The notes under the pieces: model-generated
What the model was told of the DNA's origin: nothing
What the model saw: only the letters and a program-made list of their open reading frames with translations
Database searches by the model: none
In this document: positions 37,288 through 49,333 of the stretch, in pieces
Position numbering within the stretch: the first letter of the stretch is position 1
Layout of the letters: each line of letters opens with the position of its first letter
Translations under genes and position numbers: made by a program
Origin: Callipepla californica brunnescens
Lineage: Eukaryota; Chordata; Aves; Galliformes; Odontophoridae
Direction of reading: 5' to 3'
Length of the DNA stretch: 64,000 nucleotides
Assembly (NCBI GenBank): GCA_023055505.1
Contig: JALIRH010000004.1
Location: 21,075,368 to 21,139,367, forward strand

Positions 37288-37515
37288 TTACCTCTTTAAA
37301 ATTATTTACTTTGTTTTTTCTACAAAAGGCAGACATTGATTGTTGATCTGCAATTGTTCGGAGTGCGCGCAGAGATGCAAAAAAGGGTTATCGGAGGATG
37401 GAGGACGGGGAAGTGCTCTGACTATACTTTCACATGTCATGAATAAGGTGGCATTAAAGCTTAAGTCCCAGGAATAGTATTCATTACGGATAGTTTCCTT
37501 CCCCATACGCTGCCC

Positions 37516-37659
37516 TCAGTTCATATCAATTGTGTTGAAAACCCACTCAGTGAATTTCTTCAGCTTCTCGGTTGCATTCTGGGATTCCTCCTGTAACCGC
37601 AAGTTGTCTTCCCGCAAATGTTGCACTTCAGCCTGAAGATTGGCCTTGTCCTCTTTTTC
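37516..37659 (-). CDS. SIPA1L1: SIPA1L1 terminal coding exon (leucine zipper, stop)
   Basis: The last coding exon has 47 codons and TGA (37516-37518). It reads [47 protein letters not shown]. With the previous exon it forms a continuous charged coiled coil (LQ-EV-L-DNL-LQEES). The acceptor is catgcccaag, with a weak polypyrimidine tract made of gtttttcttc further upstream. The C-terminal residue is Asn where I recall Ser in mammals. The end is not a classical PDZ ligand. The 3'UTR follows directly. Confidence 0.97.
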   Translation of the reverse strand, partial: EKEDKANLQAEVQHLREDNLRLQEESQNATEKLKKFTEWVFNTIDMN

Positions 37660-38455
37660 CTTGGGCATGAAGAAAAACACAGACCTTAGTGATAATTCTG
37701 GGTCATGCTTCCTATCTACATGAAGTGGCAAGAATCTCAGTGAGCACGAGTCTCACACTGTGCAAAGATTTTTATGCGCAGTAATAGATGGTTTTATACT
37801 CAAGGCAGATTTGTTATGTTTCATTCCTTTGTTATGTTTCATTCCTTACTTTCTGCTTGAACTGTAGGGTTTCTCTATAAACAAATTCAACTAACAGAGG
37901 GCTGTGCCCAGCTCTCCAAGTGGCGAAATAAATTCAGTCATGCCCTGTTCTTTATGAACAAAATGAAGAACTACCAATGGTTAATTAAATAAAAGATAGG
38001 ACACATTTCTGCAAAATTTCCTAGCTAAAAGGCTTTTCACTCAACCACAGCAAAACTTTCTCGGACCAAGCAGGCTGTAACACAACACTGAAAGTTTTCA
38101 CAATAGAAGAATTATACAGTTTGATGATAGGCTCCCTTTTCAGCATCAGCAGGATATGTTTACACAGCAATATATATTTACACGGACTAACAGCCACCTG
38201 AATTAGGAGTGTCGGTACTCAATCACTCTCCTAATTTAAGCAGAGGAGTCAGATGCCTACAGTTTAGGCACAGCACCCTCGTCTTGCATAATTGGAAGCA
38301 CAGCCTAAGGAAAGTAGTAAGGAAATGTCATTTTTTGCACAGAAGAATAAGACTGTCAAGGCTCAGGCACGGCAAAGCAGAATTACAGAGTAATTAGTAT
38401 CACCTATCAGAACCAAATATATGCCTTACGGATTTTCTGTAGTTCAAAAATGTAC
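37660..38455 (-). other. SIPA1L1 intron
   Basis: Last coding intron, 796 bases. It holds an exact 18-base tandem duplication at 37810-37845; nothing else was recognised. Confidence 0.85.
37810..37845. repeat. 18-base exact tandem duplication
   Basis: TTTGTTATGTTTCATTCC twice, head to tail, in the last coding intron of SIPA1L1. Confidence 0.95.
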
Positions 38456-38537
38456 CTTCCTTAAATCCTCTTGCAGCATCTTCAGCAAACCTTCAAGTTG
38501 GTCCACTTTAGAGGCGAGAGTTGGAGGAGATTCTTTA
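38456..38537 (-). CDS. SIPA1L1: SIPA1L1 exon, start of leucine zipper
   Basis: This short 82-base exon has one base finishing Gly, then 27 codons: [19 protein letters not shown] and MLQEDLRK. From [19 protein letters not shown] onward the Leu/Val/Met spacing is that of a heptad coiled coil, the start of the C-terminal leucine zipper of SPAR family proteins. The acceptor is cttccaacag and the donor is AGGAAG then gtacat. It joins in frame to the terminal exon. Confidence 0.95.
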
Positions 38538-38993
38538 CTGTTGGAAGTAGGAAACAAGAGTAAGTGTTCACAGATTTTACCATCTTCACACAGGGTATGT
38601 AACAGCCCTTTGCATAACAAGTTGCTCTGTGTAAGCGTGCACTCAGGTATGGTATGAGTTAACAAAACTCAAAAAAAGTAACACTGTGCATGGAACACAT
38701 ACAGCACATTATCTAAGAGAACAAACGTAACCCGTGATTAAGTGCTGCCATGCCATCACGTAGTGTATCTCTACTTCTGCCTTGAATTTGGACAACCTCA
38801 CACACAGACCTCAGACAAGAAGGAACCTGCACAAAGGTTCAGTTGTACTTCCAATTCTGTTTTTGCTTTCCAGCATCATGAGAACTTATGAAGAGTTCCA
38901 CAAAGGCTAGAAACAGCTTCCAGACAAAGGCATTTTTAGTCTTTCCCTCAGTTTGTAACTGAGGACACTTGCTAATGAGGTATACTTGCTTAC
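38538..38993 (-). other. SIPA1L1 intron
   Basis: Shortest intron in this part of the gene, 456 bases. No repeat or other feature was recognised. Confidence 0.85.
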
Positions 38994-39108
38994 CCTGTAT
39001 AAGGCTTTATCTGTGCAGTAAGCTGGTCCTCAGCCTGATCAGCACTGGAGGCAGCACTCACAGGCCTGTGGTTTTCATCCGCAACAGCAAAGAATGAAGC
39101 TCGCTGAA
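38994..39108 (-). CDS. SIPA1L1: SIPA1L1 exon ([20 protein letters not shown])
   Basis: This 115-base exon has two bases completing Val, 37 codons, and two bases of a Gly codon. It reads [37 protein letters not shown]. The acceptor is gtctgtcttttcag, very strong; the donor is ACAGG then gtaagc. It forms the linker between the acidic binding segment and the coiled coil. The second half ([14 protein letters not shown]) is less conserved than the first. Confidence 0.95.
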
Positions 39109-41347
39109 CTGAAAAGACAGACATGCAGAACACAACATTGGCAGCAGTAATGATGATTTGTTCAAGCTCCGTGCAATAGCTACGCTGCAAGGCAATTCAA
39201 GAAGTCTGTCAGACCACAGTATGATGTACAGATATCAATTTGTCAGAAGCAACCTGGCCTGGCTAGTGTTTGTACCAGCTCTTCTACTGCACTGGACTCA
39301 ATAAATGTGTCCTAAAACCAGTAGAGTTCTTCCTGCTCACGTAGATCATGCACCACCATCAGACTAACAAGTGCTCATGAAAGGGAGATGCTGCAGAGTG
39401 CCAAGCATATGCCCCAGTAGCACTTGCAGCATCCATATAGGGACACTTCCAGTAGAAGCAAGAAATCAAGCTGGAGCAACAAGCACTGTGGAGAACCTCC
39501 TGCGTACACCTCCATGACACTGCCCAGTAATTCAATACCTGTATTTAACTTCCCACACTCCACAAAAGATCTGGAAGAAAGGCAAGCTCACTTTTCAGAA
39601 CCAGGACTTTTTCCTTATAGCTTATTAAAAAATCTTTTCAGACTGAAATGTGAAATCTCTTTCCTGCCTTGTATCTGTATATTTTTTTGTCCCATAACTG
39701 CTCCCTCCCAATGTTTTAACACCTCTCTAAATCACTACCACGTGGTATGACTGCAGTCAGTGACTGCCCCTGCCCCTGGAGTTTCCTAGCACAAACAGAA
39801 ATGTGAACACTTTTTAGCCTAATAAATTAACACCTCTCTCCCTCACCAGCTGATCTCTCGCTGGAAACAGAAAAATATTTTTTCTCCACTTGGCAAATTT
39901 TCCTGTGTGCTTTCACCAAGGCTAATACAAACAGGCACTACTATTTGATGGAATGATTCCGGCTCCTTTCTTTTTTCCTTTGACAAAAAGGGTCGCAGGA
40001 ATCCAAGAAGACTTTGTTCCAGCTGGTTGCAGGTATCACTAACTACAACTCTAGGGGCTTGTGCTGAAGACATCAGCTGCACAGAGGAGAGCACCCAGGG
40101 CTGGTTAGTGCTTGTCATTCCCTGATGGCACCTACAGAGACTATGGAATAAGATTATATAGACAATAGATAGCTGCTCCCTCTCCATGTCTAATCTTGAA
40201 TATGTTTCTACAGTGGTGACATAAGGTTGCCAGCAAACACATTACCCCAGCTCTTATTCTTCTGAGTGTCTGTCTGTTACCTTCACCACACTGATTTTGC
40301 TCACACTTCTAAAGAGCAACGCAACCGAGCCTGATGTCTACAGAAAATAGGAATGCAGATTGATGAGGACAGTGAAATCTAAGGAGAAATAAAGAAAGGG
40401 GACGTTTTGAAAAGAAACCGCTGACCACAGAGCAATGTAGTAAAACCTGAGCTTCATCCCTATGTTGTGAACACAGCAACAGAGAAGACCACAAATGATG
40501 TCTTGAATGCTAACTTATGCATGCACTAACTTAATGGTGTGTCTGATTACTACCAGAGAAGAGACAAAAAAACAAGTTACTCTACAGTTTTCTCTAGCCA
40601 TGCAGAGTAATGTTCCAAAGATTCAAGATCAGTGAAAACACACCCGTGAATGTGGGTCAGCATTTGTGCAGAGTTTAGTAAGAGGTGCTTCTGTTTAATA
40701 CACCTAGAAGAACTTTCCTCCAGATTACAACTGTAAGACAAACTCCCTTCGGGCAGAAGAGTATTTCATTTTAAATTCAAATACTTCTAGGCAGCTTACA
40801 GTTCTCTTTGCTTTACTAAGTGTCAAAGTGATAGAGAGTGCTATAGGATGAAATGACACCTGTGTGCAAGTCTATGTATTTGGAGTATGTAGAGGCATAC
40901 AGAAGGGCAACAGAAAACTATATGACAACAAGGCACATTCCCCAGATTACCTTGGGAAGTGCACTTCAGCTGCACTACAGAAACTTCTAGCTCCTGCAAT
41001 AAGCAAACTATCATTAATGCGTTCATACACTTTTTCCCCTCTGCTCTTTGACTCAACTTTGCTTTACATGAGATGAAAACCAGTCAGTTTCACAGATATT
41101 TGGCAGAACTGTGGCACAAAAGGAATTCAGCATGAAGAAATGCCACTTTACACGTACTTTATAGCCTGTTAAGATTTGAGTTGCTGTTTTAAAAGAGGTT
41201 AAGGCACACACTACTAAAACCTTCAAAATTAAGGGTCAAAGCCCTCCCCCTCCCAAAAACAAAACACAAATAAAACCCCCACACAACAGTTCTTTATGAA
41301 GCACGCAGAAAGATCAGCTTTCTAAGTATTATATTCTGAAAATTTAC
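39109..41347 (-). other. SIPA1L1 intron
   Basis: 2,239 bases of AT-rich unique-looking sequence. The minus-strand open frame at 39843-40187 has no recognisable content or splice context. Confidence 0.85.
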
Positions 41348-41494
41348 CTTCAAATGCTTTGGCAGCATCTACCAGGTTTGACCAGTCCAGATCAGAAGCA
41401 GAGTCAGGCAATGGCATGAGACCTGGGTCTGGCATGGGCTGCCGCCTTTGCTCCTGGATATCCGTGAGAGAGCTGTCCGAGGCAGAAAACTCTC
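41348..41494 (-). CDS. SIPA1L1: SIPA1L1 exon ([17 protein letters not shown] ... AKAFE)
   Basis: This 147-base exon has two bases completing a Gly codon, 48 codons, and one base. It reads [40 protein letters not shown] and VDAAKAFE. It is acidic, matches SIPA1L1 nearly residue for residue, and belongs to the PSD-95 guanylate-kinase-binding part of the SPAR C-terminus (known from the family). The acceptor is tactctag and the donor is GAAG then gtaaat. Confidence 0.95.
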
Positions 41495-44457
41495 CTAGAG
41501 TAAAGTAATGCAGAGTAAAATAATTAAAATAATAATAGATAATAATAATAAAAATCTTAACTAAAATAAACAAAACCAAAACTGAGCTCCTTTCCTAATC
41601 CTACAGTATCTCTTTTTCATTTTTGGGGGTAAGGGGAGAGAATTTGTGGATCTAAACAAATCAGCAGAATATTTGATCAACAACCACAGTTAACTAGACA
41701 GAGCATGTTACACTTTCTGAGATAGCGCCTCTCACCAGAACATCAAGTTCATTCTGAATCTGCCTAAATCTTTGCAGTTCACCACTTACAAAGTCAACCT
41801 CTGTCTCCTCCCAGTACTGGGATGGGGCAGTACTCTTCTACCCAATGATTCCTGCCTTTGCACAATTTGAAGGAACTCTGGAGGGCTCTGCAGCTTGCAG
41901 GGGCTTCTCTACTCTCTGGTACCTATCTACTCTAAACAGAACAAGATTGTGGTTTTCCTTTTTCACTTTCTATTCACAATATTGTAAGCCAGTAGGAGCA
42001 GACTTAGGCAAACCAAAATATCTCAGAACAAGAAAACTTTGAAAATACCCAGGCTCATCCATGAGTTGGTATGTGGCCTGCTATGAGAAAAAGAACCAAA
42101 TACTGGCAAGCTTGAAAAAGGATACAAAGAAACAAAGTTCCTGTAATTCTTGTGTAATCTGTTGTATAGAAAAGTGAAATATTTACCATTACTGGCAATA
42201 GTAAGAGAAAAAGCAAACTGTGAAAAAGCAAGTACCTATTATAATTCTATTTGCTGGCTAGTGAATCAATAAGTATGCAATGCCCAGTCAGTTAGCATAC
42301 GTGTAAGCTTAGAAGCAGCAACAACCTGTTTCTTCATGCCCTGTGCTTGGCGAAGCATAAGGGAAGTTGTGACAAATCTGAGGCAGTAATAGGAGAAGTA
42401 GAGAACATAACAGCAAGAAGATAGACTAGGCACACAAAAGGAAGTTGCAGAGAGGAAGGGTATGCTAAAGAATCAATATGGACTAAGACAAGGTTAATCT
42501 GGGCATGGTGAACAGGAAGACAGCCCAGTGTGCAGGGCACAGACCCATCAGAAGACAAACACCATTAGTTGTGTTGCTTATTTTTGCCTTCTTTTTTTAA
42601 ACATTCTAATAACTATGTCATTTCAATAACTTTAAGAACTTTCTAACTGCTTTAAGTAACATTGCTGTCTGGGAAACAATGACCAGAAATGTAACACTGC
42701 AGCTGCTCTTTGCTCAAAAACTTTGGATTTTTTTGTGTATGCTTTTGATAAGGTTAGCTCAGTGGTAACACTGAAGATTTCTGCATTGACTCCCCAGAAG
42801 AGGACAGTTATTTGGTAAGTTCTTAACATAGAAACATTTACAACTAGTAAAAAGATGCACAGAATTAGAAGTAAAAGAACTAACCATTTGAAAAATTAAC
42901 TGTTTTAGAAACATCATCTGGTTGCTAATTAAGACAGATGAGTAAATAAAACTATTTTTAGTTTTAAGTTTTCCACTCTTTGAACCAAATGAACGTGCTC
43001 TGAAGTGGCAGTTCTTTGTTATTGACATCTTTGAATTAAAAAGAACTCTGAATAACTCGAAGCCAACAAATACTTGAGGTATTAAATATCCAGTTCTACT
43101 TAATCCTCCTCTGAGCAAAGGCAAGTGGGGAGGGGGAAGGGGAAGGGAAGACAATTCACATGTCACTCAAGCAGCCAGGCTTTTATCACACAGGCCTACA
43201 TTTTACAGAAAATGCAAATCTTATTTTGCTGGGAAACGTATAAAGATTATGTGCTAGAAGGAGTAATCATTTTGCTGTGAACAAGAACATGACAGTGAGA
43301 GAAGGTTTTTCAGTTTAGAAAATACAGGCATCTGAATGAAAAGAGTCCACATGCTGCTTTCCTCTTCTACTCAGATGGCATCGTTAATCTTTTGACCCCA
43401 AAACCTCAGAAGCTAAGTCCATCAGTCAATTATGCATGTAACCAAGTCCACAAAATTATTTTAGCACATCTAAAAAGAACTGAAGAGAGCTTGGCTCCCC
43501 AACATGTTGTACAGAAACAACAACTCGAGAAAATGTCAGGTTCAACACTAAAATACAACACCTGGTGACCACAGACAGATGAAAGGTATATAAAAGAGAT
43601 TTCTTCAGCAACCTTCACCATAAAATGTAATCCTAAGTACCTCAGTACAGACAGTGCTTAGTGCCTACTCTAATGTGTTGAACTTATCAACAGTCTTGCA
43701 TCAAAACACTAAAACATGAATGAATCAGAAAAGTCCTTCAAAAATACTGCAAAATCTCTTAGTACACATTTAGTTATAAGATAAAGCAGGAATCTGTGAA
43801 TTTCCCTTTCTCAACAGCTGAGAAATTCACATACAACAACACAGCTTATCATAAAATCTTATCGGGACTTTTCAGCAGAGTAATGGGGGAAATTGAGTGC
43901 CTTCTTGACAACAGTTTGACAAGTAACTCTCCCTTGCAGAACTGCTGATGTGACCAAAGTTAAGTAACTCAAGTCCTGTAAAATGAATAGACAAGAGAGA
44001 ACTGAAAAATAGTTGGTGTAATAAAAGCTGTTTTTAGTATAGTAGTGCATTTATCAGCTTTCATACCATTACTTCTCTAACAGCACTTTCTTCCCACAAT
44101 CCCACGCTAAAGTAACTGACTCCCAAAGTTGCCACTGGTAGATAATCAGGCATATGTTATTTACCATTTGGTCTAACTCATACTGATGACTCGGAAGAAA
44201 ATGGTGAAATTTTACAGCTGATGAGGCAGTAATCATGCTCCTTCCACAAGGTATCTTACATGACCAGCCAGTCATGCAACCTCACAGCCACTGAAGCAAG
44301 GAAAAAAATTCCATATCTATTTTATATTTTCAGGCAGGTGACTTGACTCTTCCTTCCAGTAAAATCAAGACAGAAATACTAATGGCTATAACAAACCACT
44401 TTCCTTAAGACAATTAGGATGGATTCCTTTGAAAATGGGAAAATCAGAAACACTTAC
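41495..44457 (-). other. SIPA1L1 intron
   Basis: 2,963 bases. An AAT-rich simple repeat sits within 60 bases of the right-hand exon side (41516-41555). No gene was seen inside. Confidence 0.85.
41516..41555. repeat. AAT-rich simple repeat
   Basis: Imperfect AAT units near the acceptor side of a SIPA1L1 exon. Confidence 0.75.
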
Positions 44458-44701
44458 CATGTAGTGATTTCATTCCCAAAGTATACGATGGTCTCCGTAA
44501 TGGCAGCGATTTTGGGAGAGAAGGGTACGTGCTGGTGAACAGGACATCATTTGGCATGGCTTGGTCCAAGAGTGAGGCCCGCGAGGCAAAGAAGTGGTCT
44601 CTCTGACCACTGTAAATACTCTCATCTGACAAAGTCCTTTGCAAGGCACGCCTTGTAGTAGGAGTGCTGGGAAAGGGAGACTGACAGGACAGAGTGTGTG
44701 A
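44458..44701 (-). CDS. SIPA1L1: SIPA1L1 exon ([13 protein letters not shown] ... [10 protein letters not shown])
   Basis: This 244-base exon has 81 codons plus one base. It reads [60 protein letters not shown] and [21 protein letters not shown]. The match to vertebrate SIPA1L1 is clear from SPFPSTP onward; the first seven residues diverge from my memory of the mammalian sequence (HALSSPQ there). The exon border is therefore set by the acceptor tatag at 44702-44704. That acceptor follows a run of 18 T on the minus strand (44714-44731), an unusually long and pure polypyrimidine tract. The donor is CATG then gtaagtg, a near-perfect match. Confidence 0.93.
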
Positions 44702-44713
44702 CTATACATTCAT

Positions 44714-44731
44714 AAAAAAAAAAAAAAAAAA
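44714..44731. repeat. A18 run (T18 on transcript), polypyrimidine tract
   Basis: Eighteen A on the plus strand. In the SIPA1L1 transcript it is U18, ending ten bases before the tatag acceptor, so it serves as that intron's polypyrimidine tract. Confidence 0.85.
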
Positions 44732-44834
44732 GAAGAAATAAAAAGAAATAAAAAGATCAATACAGAAACTTTTGAAATGTATGCTGAAGTGATTTCTTAA
44801 AACTTTTTAGTTTAATGAGAAAGCAAATGTTAGC

Positions 44835-44852
44835 ATATATATATATATATAT
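44835..44852. repeat. TA dinucleotide repeat
   Basis: Nine AT units in an intron. Confidence 0.85.
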
Positions 44853-45781
44853 GTGTATAGTTTTTTCCCCAGAGTGGATGGGGAAAATGAATTAAAGGAA
44901 TCTGCTTAGAGGGAGAGTGAAACTAGATAACAAACTAGGTCTTTCTCGGTCCATCTTACAATACTGCTTTTAAGTACTCTTCCAGCTTTGACTAAGAAGT
45001 AAATCTCAGCCTCCCTCCCTAGAGCTCTCATGTAGCAGAGATTATGTTTACAGAAACAAACCAAATGCTGCATAAAACAGCTCTCCTCGTACCTGGGGAG
45101 GCTGCCTTTCTGCACACAGAGCACAACAAACACCAACTAATTAAAAGTCTCATTTTACTGAACAACTAGAAACAACACTACCACTTCAGTTCTTTAGAAT
45201 TACTTGAAAGAAAATTAAATGAGTTGTCCCGTGAGCGAGAAAACTTGTGTCTCACTCCCTCCATGATCCCAGCTTCCTCTAAGCTTGGCACACAAGGAAG
45301 CAATAGTGTGGTTAGTCTGGAGCTACACGCTCACTGGCCAGCACTAGTGAGCTGCTTTCAAACAATGCATACCATTCCCACCAGCCCAGGCACCAGTTTT
45401 CTACTCTACCAGCCACAAACGCTCATGAAACCTGTGGCAGTATAACCACCTCTGAAACACAACATTTTTTATGGTTTGGCTGAAGTTTAGTCCGAAGGCT
45501 TTCATGGAGAGATGGCAACCTGAGAAAACGACCTTGCCGCCCTCATCTGCTCTGTAAACATGTTTGAACAAGACAGGAAAGAATTCAGTTTCTGGAAAGT
45601 GTGATTAAACATTATAAAGCATTACTCATCTGCTCAGAAAAACAGTTCTCTCCTCTGAAAAAGGGAAAAGATGTTAAACAGACGGTGCTCTATTCCTGTG
45701 ATCAAAAACCCACAGTACAAGGTGGGAGAAGAACACACAGAAAGGACTACTGGTACTGTACATTGAAAGAAAATCTGCCAG

Positions 45782-45799
45782 TTTTTTTTTTTTTTTTTT
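45782..45799. repeat. T18 homopolymer
   Basis: 18 T in an intron of SIPA1L1. Confidence 0.9.
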
Positions 45800-47903
45800 G
45801 GTCAAAACATTCTAAATTTTAATATGGGAAACCTGGTGCAGGTTTTGTTTTTTGTGAATTAAGGATCAGAGACAAGTAAGATTACTTTCAAAACCTTGCT
45901 ACTGTGAAAGACAAGGAAGGAAAGAGAAGTCACATCCCATGCCAGCTTTGTTAACTTCTCCCTTTCACATTGTCTCATTTAGGACAGAACTCATTGCTAC
46001 AACATCAAGAACCTTACATATACAATTAATGCTACAAGAACAACAACTTCTGGTACACAGCTGTCACTGCATTATGCTGAGGATCAAGCTGCTTTTTTCA
46101 TCTGAAATTTAAAAGCTCAGTCAGCAGGTTCACATTATGATCTGCTAAAAACTCCCAGCATTTGCTCTGAAGTGGCAAAAAGAGCTGTCATATCAAACAC
46201 TGTACTTGAGGGTCCTATTGTTCACATAGTGCTAAGGGATAGGTAAGGAGATGAGGAAGACTGGGAAGATAGTAAAACTACCCAAAAGCATAGCCTAGAA
46301 CAATTTCTACTAGAATACAAAGCAGTCAGCAGAAAGGATGGAGGTTTTTAGTGTTTGTGCAGTGAACACATGAGAGGCATATCATGCTTTTTCTTTTTTC
46401 TTTTTTTCTTCTTTCCCTACCCCGCCCCCAACTGTCAACATTTTTTCATGTAGTCAGAGCAACAATTTTTTTTTGTAAGATGAAATATAAATCCTGCAGT
46501 GGGCAGAAACGACAGTTACTTTTAAAACGCAGCTGCTTTTAAAACCAATTTATTGTTGGCGTTAGTGTTGGCAATTTGCTGAAATTTATCAAAAGCATAA
46601 CCTCAGTTAACATATTTGTTACTGTCACTCAGAAATTAAAATTAAGGTAGGAATGGACTCACTCAACCCAAAGCAGAAAAATAACAAACTTTGGAATGCA
46701 CACACTTGAGTGCACACACTTTTTTTATAGTCCTCAGGTCACCTCTTTGAACAGAATGGAATTTCTTGGAATGACAATAATTCCCTTGCTCAAAAATGAT
46801 TAACAGGAGATGTTTTTGCTTGCCCATGGCTTACTGAACACGTAGAACTATCACAAATCTAAGAGAAAGATGCCTTACCTTGACTTCACCTATCCCACCC
46901 CAAATGTAACATCTGAAATAGTACACATATGGAACCTAGAACTTAGAAGTTTTAGTCAGCCACTTTGGGCTTTTGCAAGAAGAGAAAGAAGTTGCAAGCT
47001 CTCTCTTCTGCACAGTTGCTGTGGAAGCCATCTGGAGTATGTGGCAATTGAGCTGAGATGCACCAACTGTACATATATGGAAAATAAAGAAATCAACATG
47101 TTCTCTTCAAAATGATGGATTCTTAAAATTAATACATACACTTAATGGTTATTATACACAAATACCAAACAGCTCAGGAAATGTTTGCCACTATTCTGTA
47201 TAAATATTTGTTTAGGGAGCATTCTCGGTCCTTCTTAAGGAACAGGATTAGAGAAGTGGAAAAGCACACATATTGCAAGGAGTTCCAATACTGTCAACAC
47301 ATCACAGTTTAGTGCTGCAATCACAGAAGAGCAATTCAAATGCACAAGACAACATTACAAGATTTCTCACATACCAGCAGTCCTAACTGTTCTTTGCAAT
47401 TAAGCACACAGTTGTAATAATATCGCAGTGACTGGAAGAATGCAACTATTCCCTAAATGTTTTCCTCTAGCAAGAGTCTGTGACAAACAGATGGTTTTCT
47501 GCCAGTGATAATTCAGACAACATCCTGCATTTCATTTTCTTATTATGAGTGAGAATGGGAGAAATCCTATCTGAGAAACTCAGAGGCAATAATGCAAAGT
47601 ACTGAGTAAGCTCTGGAAAAATGAACACTGCACTTTCTGCTGCTTTGAAAGCACTCAGCATTTTCTACACAGATATTTTAGAGCTTGAGCTTCTCAGCCT
47701 TCCATTTCCAAACTGTGACATCTTTTCTGTATCACTGATGTGCCCAGGCAGAGATGAATGTTCTCTGAAGTACAGCTTTACACATTTCTGTTTCATGTCA
47801 ACAGAACTATGACTTGGAACAAAATAGGATGTGTGCATTCCTCTCAAGGTATGCTCAGATTTTGCTCAGCCGTGACAACAGATAGCCAAACTCTCCAACA
47901 TAC

Positions 47904-48069
47904 CTTAAAATTCTTTTGGGATTCAGGTGTTGGACTATCAAGATCTATCAATTTCTTCAGGTCTTCTTCAACTGTGGATTTCGAAGCTCGTTTTGGTGAC
48001 GCTCGTAGATCTCTTGCTGATGCACGCAGCCGAGGGTGGGCCATTTCATTGCCATCACTCTGGTGACGT
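47904..48069 (-). CDS. SIPA1L1: SIPA1L1 exon (RHQSDGNE ... [11 protein letters not shown])
   Basis: This 166-base exon has one base finishing Lys, then 55 codons: [50 protein letters not shown] and QKNFK. The acidic/basic [12 protein letters not shown] block and the SPTPES run are well-known parts of the SPAR C-terminal domain. The acceptor is catttaag and the donor is TTTAAG then gtatgt. It exits in phase 0. RASPKRASK is strongly basic with Ser-Pro, a plausible phosphorylation site, which is inference only. Confidence 0.95.
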
Positions 48070-49096
48070 CTTAAATGAAATGGAACAGACACATTCAGGT
48101 CTCAAAGCCCTGGGGCAGGAGGCATGAATGAAACAAGAATTATAGCATCCTCAAAATTTTAGAAGAAATAGCAAAGGAAGGGGGCACGAAAGAGGAAGGG
48201 AGATTCCCTAATACAGCACAGCCCCATCTTAATGAATACCTGTTGAAGCAATCAATGACCAACATACACTGAAGTTATTGTAGTATAGACTTAATCTGCT
48301 AAAATAATCCATATTCTGCACAAAATTAAAAAGAATACATTTCTTAAATCAGCACAAGAGCAACATATCAGCAAGTTCCTTTAAACTTTTAACTCTCTTT
48401 TTACTGCAGCTGTCATGAAGTTCCACCATCTCCTAGTGATAGTCAGTTACTGGCATCATCTTAGAATTGTGCTGACTTAATAAAAGTCAGTCAAAAAAGG
48501 ATAAACAAATTATTTCGAAATGGGCTTTCCAAATCATTTGTTTTCAAAAGTCATGTTAAATTTAAAGGAACAGTATTTTCTCTGGAAAGCTGTTTCTCTA
48601 TTTCTACTGCTAAAGACTTGGATGAATATTGTAACACTGCTTTAAGCCAGTTAGACAGGATGCAGGCAGCAACCTAGACAAGCGAACACAGAGAGCCACA
48701 GATTTGATTCATACTGTGCACAGTACTACTACATGAGAGAGAGGCTTAAGAAAGAACTCAGCCTCTACCTTAAGAAGATTTTTAATATTTGCTGAAATAA
48801 CATTTTGAGTCTCCTTTAAGAAGTCCCAAGGAAAGATAAGCTTTAATTGAAGTGAAATCCATACTGTGCTGCAAAAAATAATAATTTTTAAAAGCATGTT
48901 ATCAGGGAATAAGATTAGCTAACTATCAAATATTTAAACCCAGCTGCAGAACTCATTATGAGACTAAGTTCTACTGTAGAATAAGCGTTGTATTAGATAG
49001 CCTTGAACTTTCTTATACAGAAAAATGTCACAGATTTTTATGCTTCTTCACAACTAAAGCCAATAATGAAAGAAGAGAATTAAAAATCATTCTTAC
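48070..49096 (-). other. SIPA1L1 intron
   Basis: 1,027 bases of AT-rich sequence with no recognised repeat or gene. Confidence 0.85.
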
Positions 49097-49333
49097 TTTC
49101 TTGTATCCATAAACCCCACTGAGTTTATCGTCCCTTCAGGCTTTTTCCATCCAATCAAATACTTGCTAGTAGCACCCTGGCGAGGGTAGAAAGTCCTAGG
49201 ACCAGATGAAGAGGAAGAGGTGGAGAAAGAAGGTGCAAGCTGGGGAGAAGTAGCAGAATGAAGCTCTTCTTTAGGTGAGCTTCTGGCACTGGTGAAGACA
49301 ACCGGGCTGGCAGAGTGTCGTGAGCTCATGGTA
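49097..49333 (-). CDS. SIPA1L1: SIPA1L1 exon ([20 protein letters not shown])
   Basis: This 237-base exon has one base completing AGT (Ser), 78 codons, and two bases of an AAA Lys codon. It reads [20 protein letters not shown], then a Ser-rich run ([12 protein letters not shown]), then [20 protein letters not shown] and [11 protein letters not shown]. This is the start of the conserved SPAR C-terminal domain (DUF3401/SPAR_C family) shared by the SIPA1L paralogues. The [15 protein letters not shown] block is its most conserved part. The acceptor is gtttctctcttag and the donor is AAGAAA then gtaaga, both good matches. An ATG four bases into the exon (TACC ATG) is internal, not a start, because the frame stays open through the splice from the previous exon. 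Confidence 0.96.

Larger units (their letters stand above)
35610..37515 (-). other. SIPA1L1: SIPA1L1 3'UTR (probable extent)
   Basis: This non-coding sequence follows the TGA stop. It is AT-rich, has no CR1 or other recognised repeat, and offers two poly(A) signals, near the start (37,282) and at about 1.9 kb (35,628). The distal one is followed by a strong GT-rich element, so a long 3'UTR is likely. The exact end is inferred, not seen. The plus-strand ORFs inside it have no recognisable content. Confidence 0.6.
44702..47903 (-). other. SIPA1L1 intron
   Basis: 3,202 bases. It contains the A18 run next to the acceptor, a TA dinucleotide repeat at 44835-44852, and a T18 run at 45782-45799. No gene was recognised. 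Confidence 0.85.
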
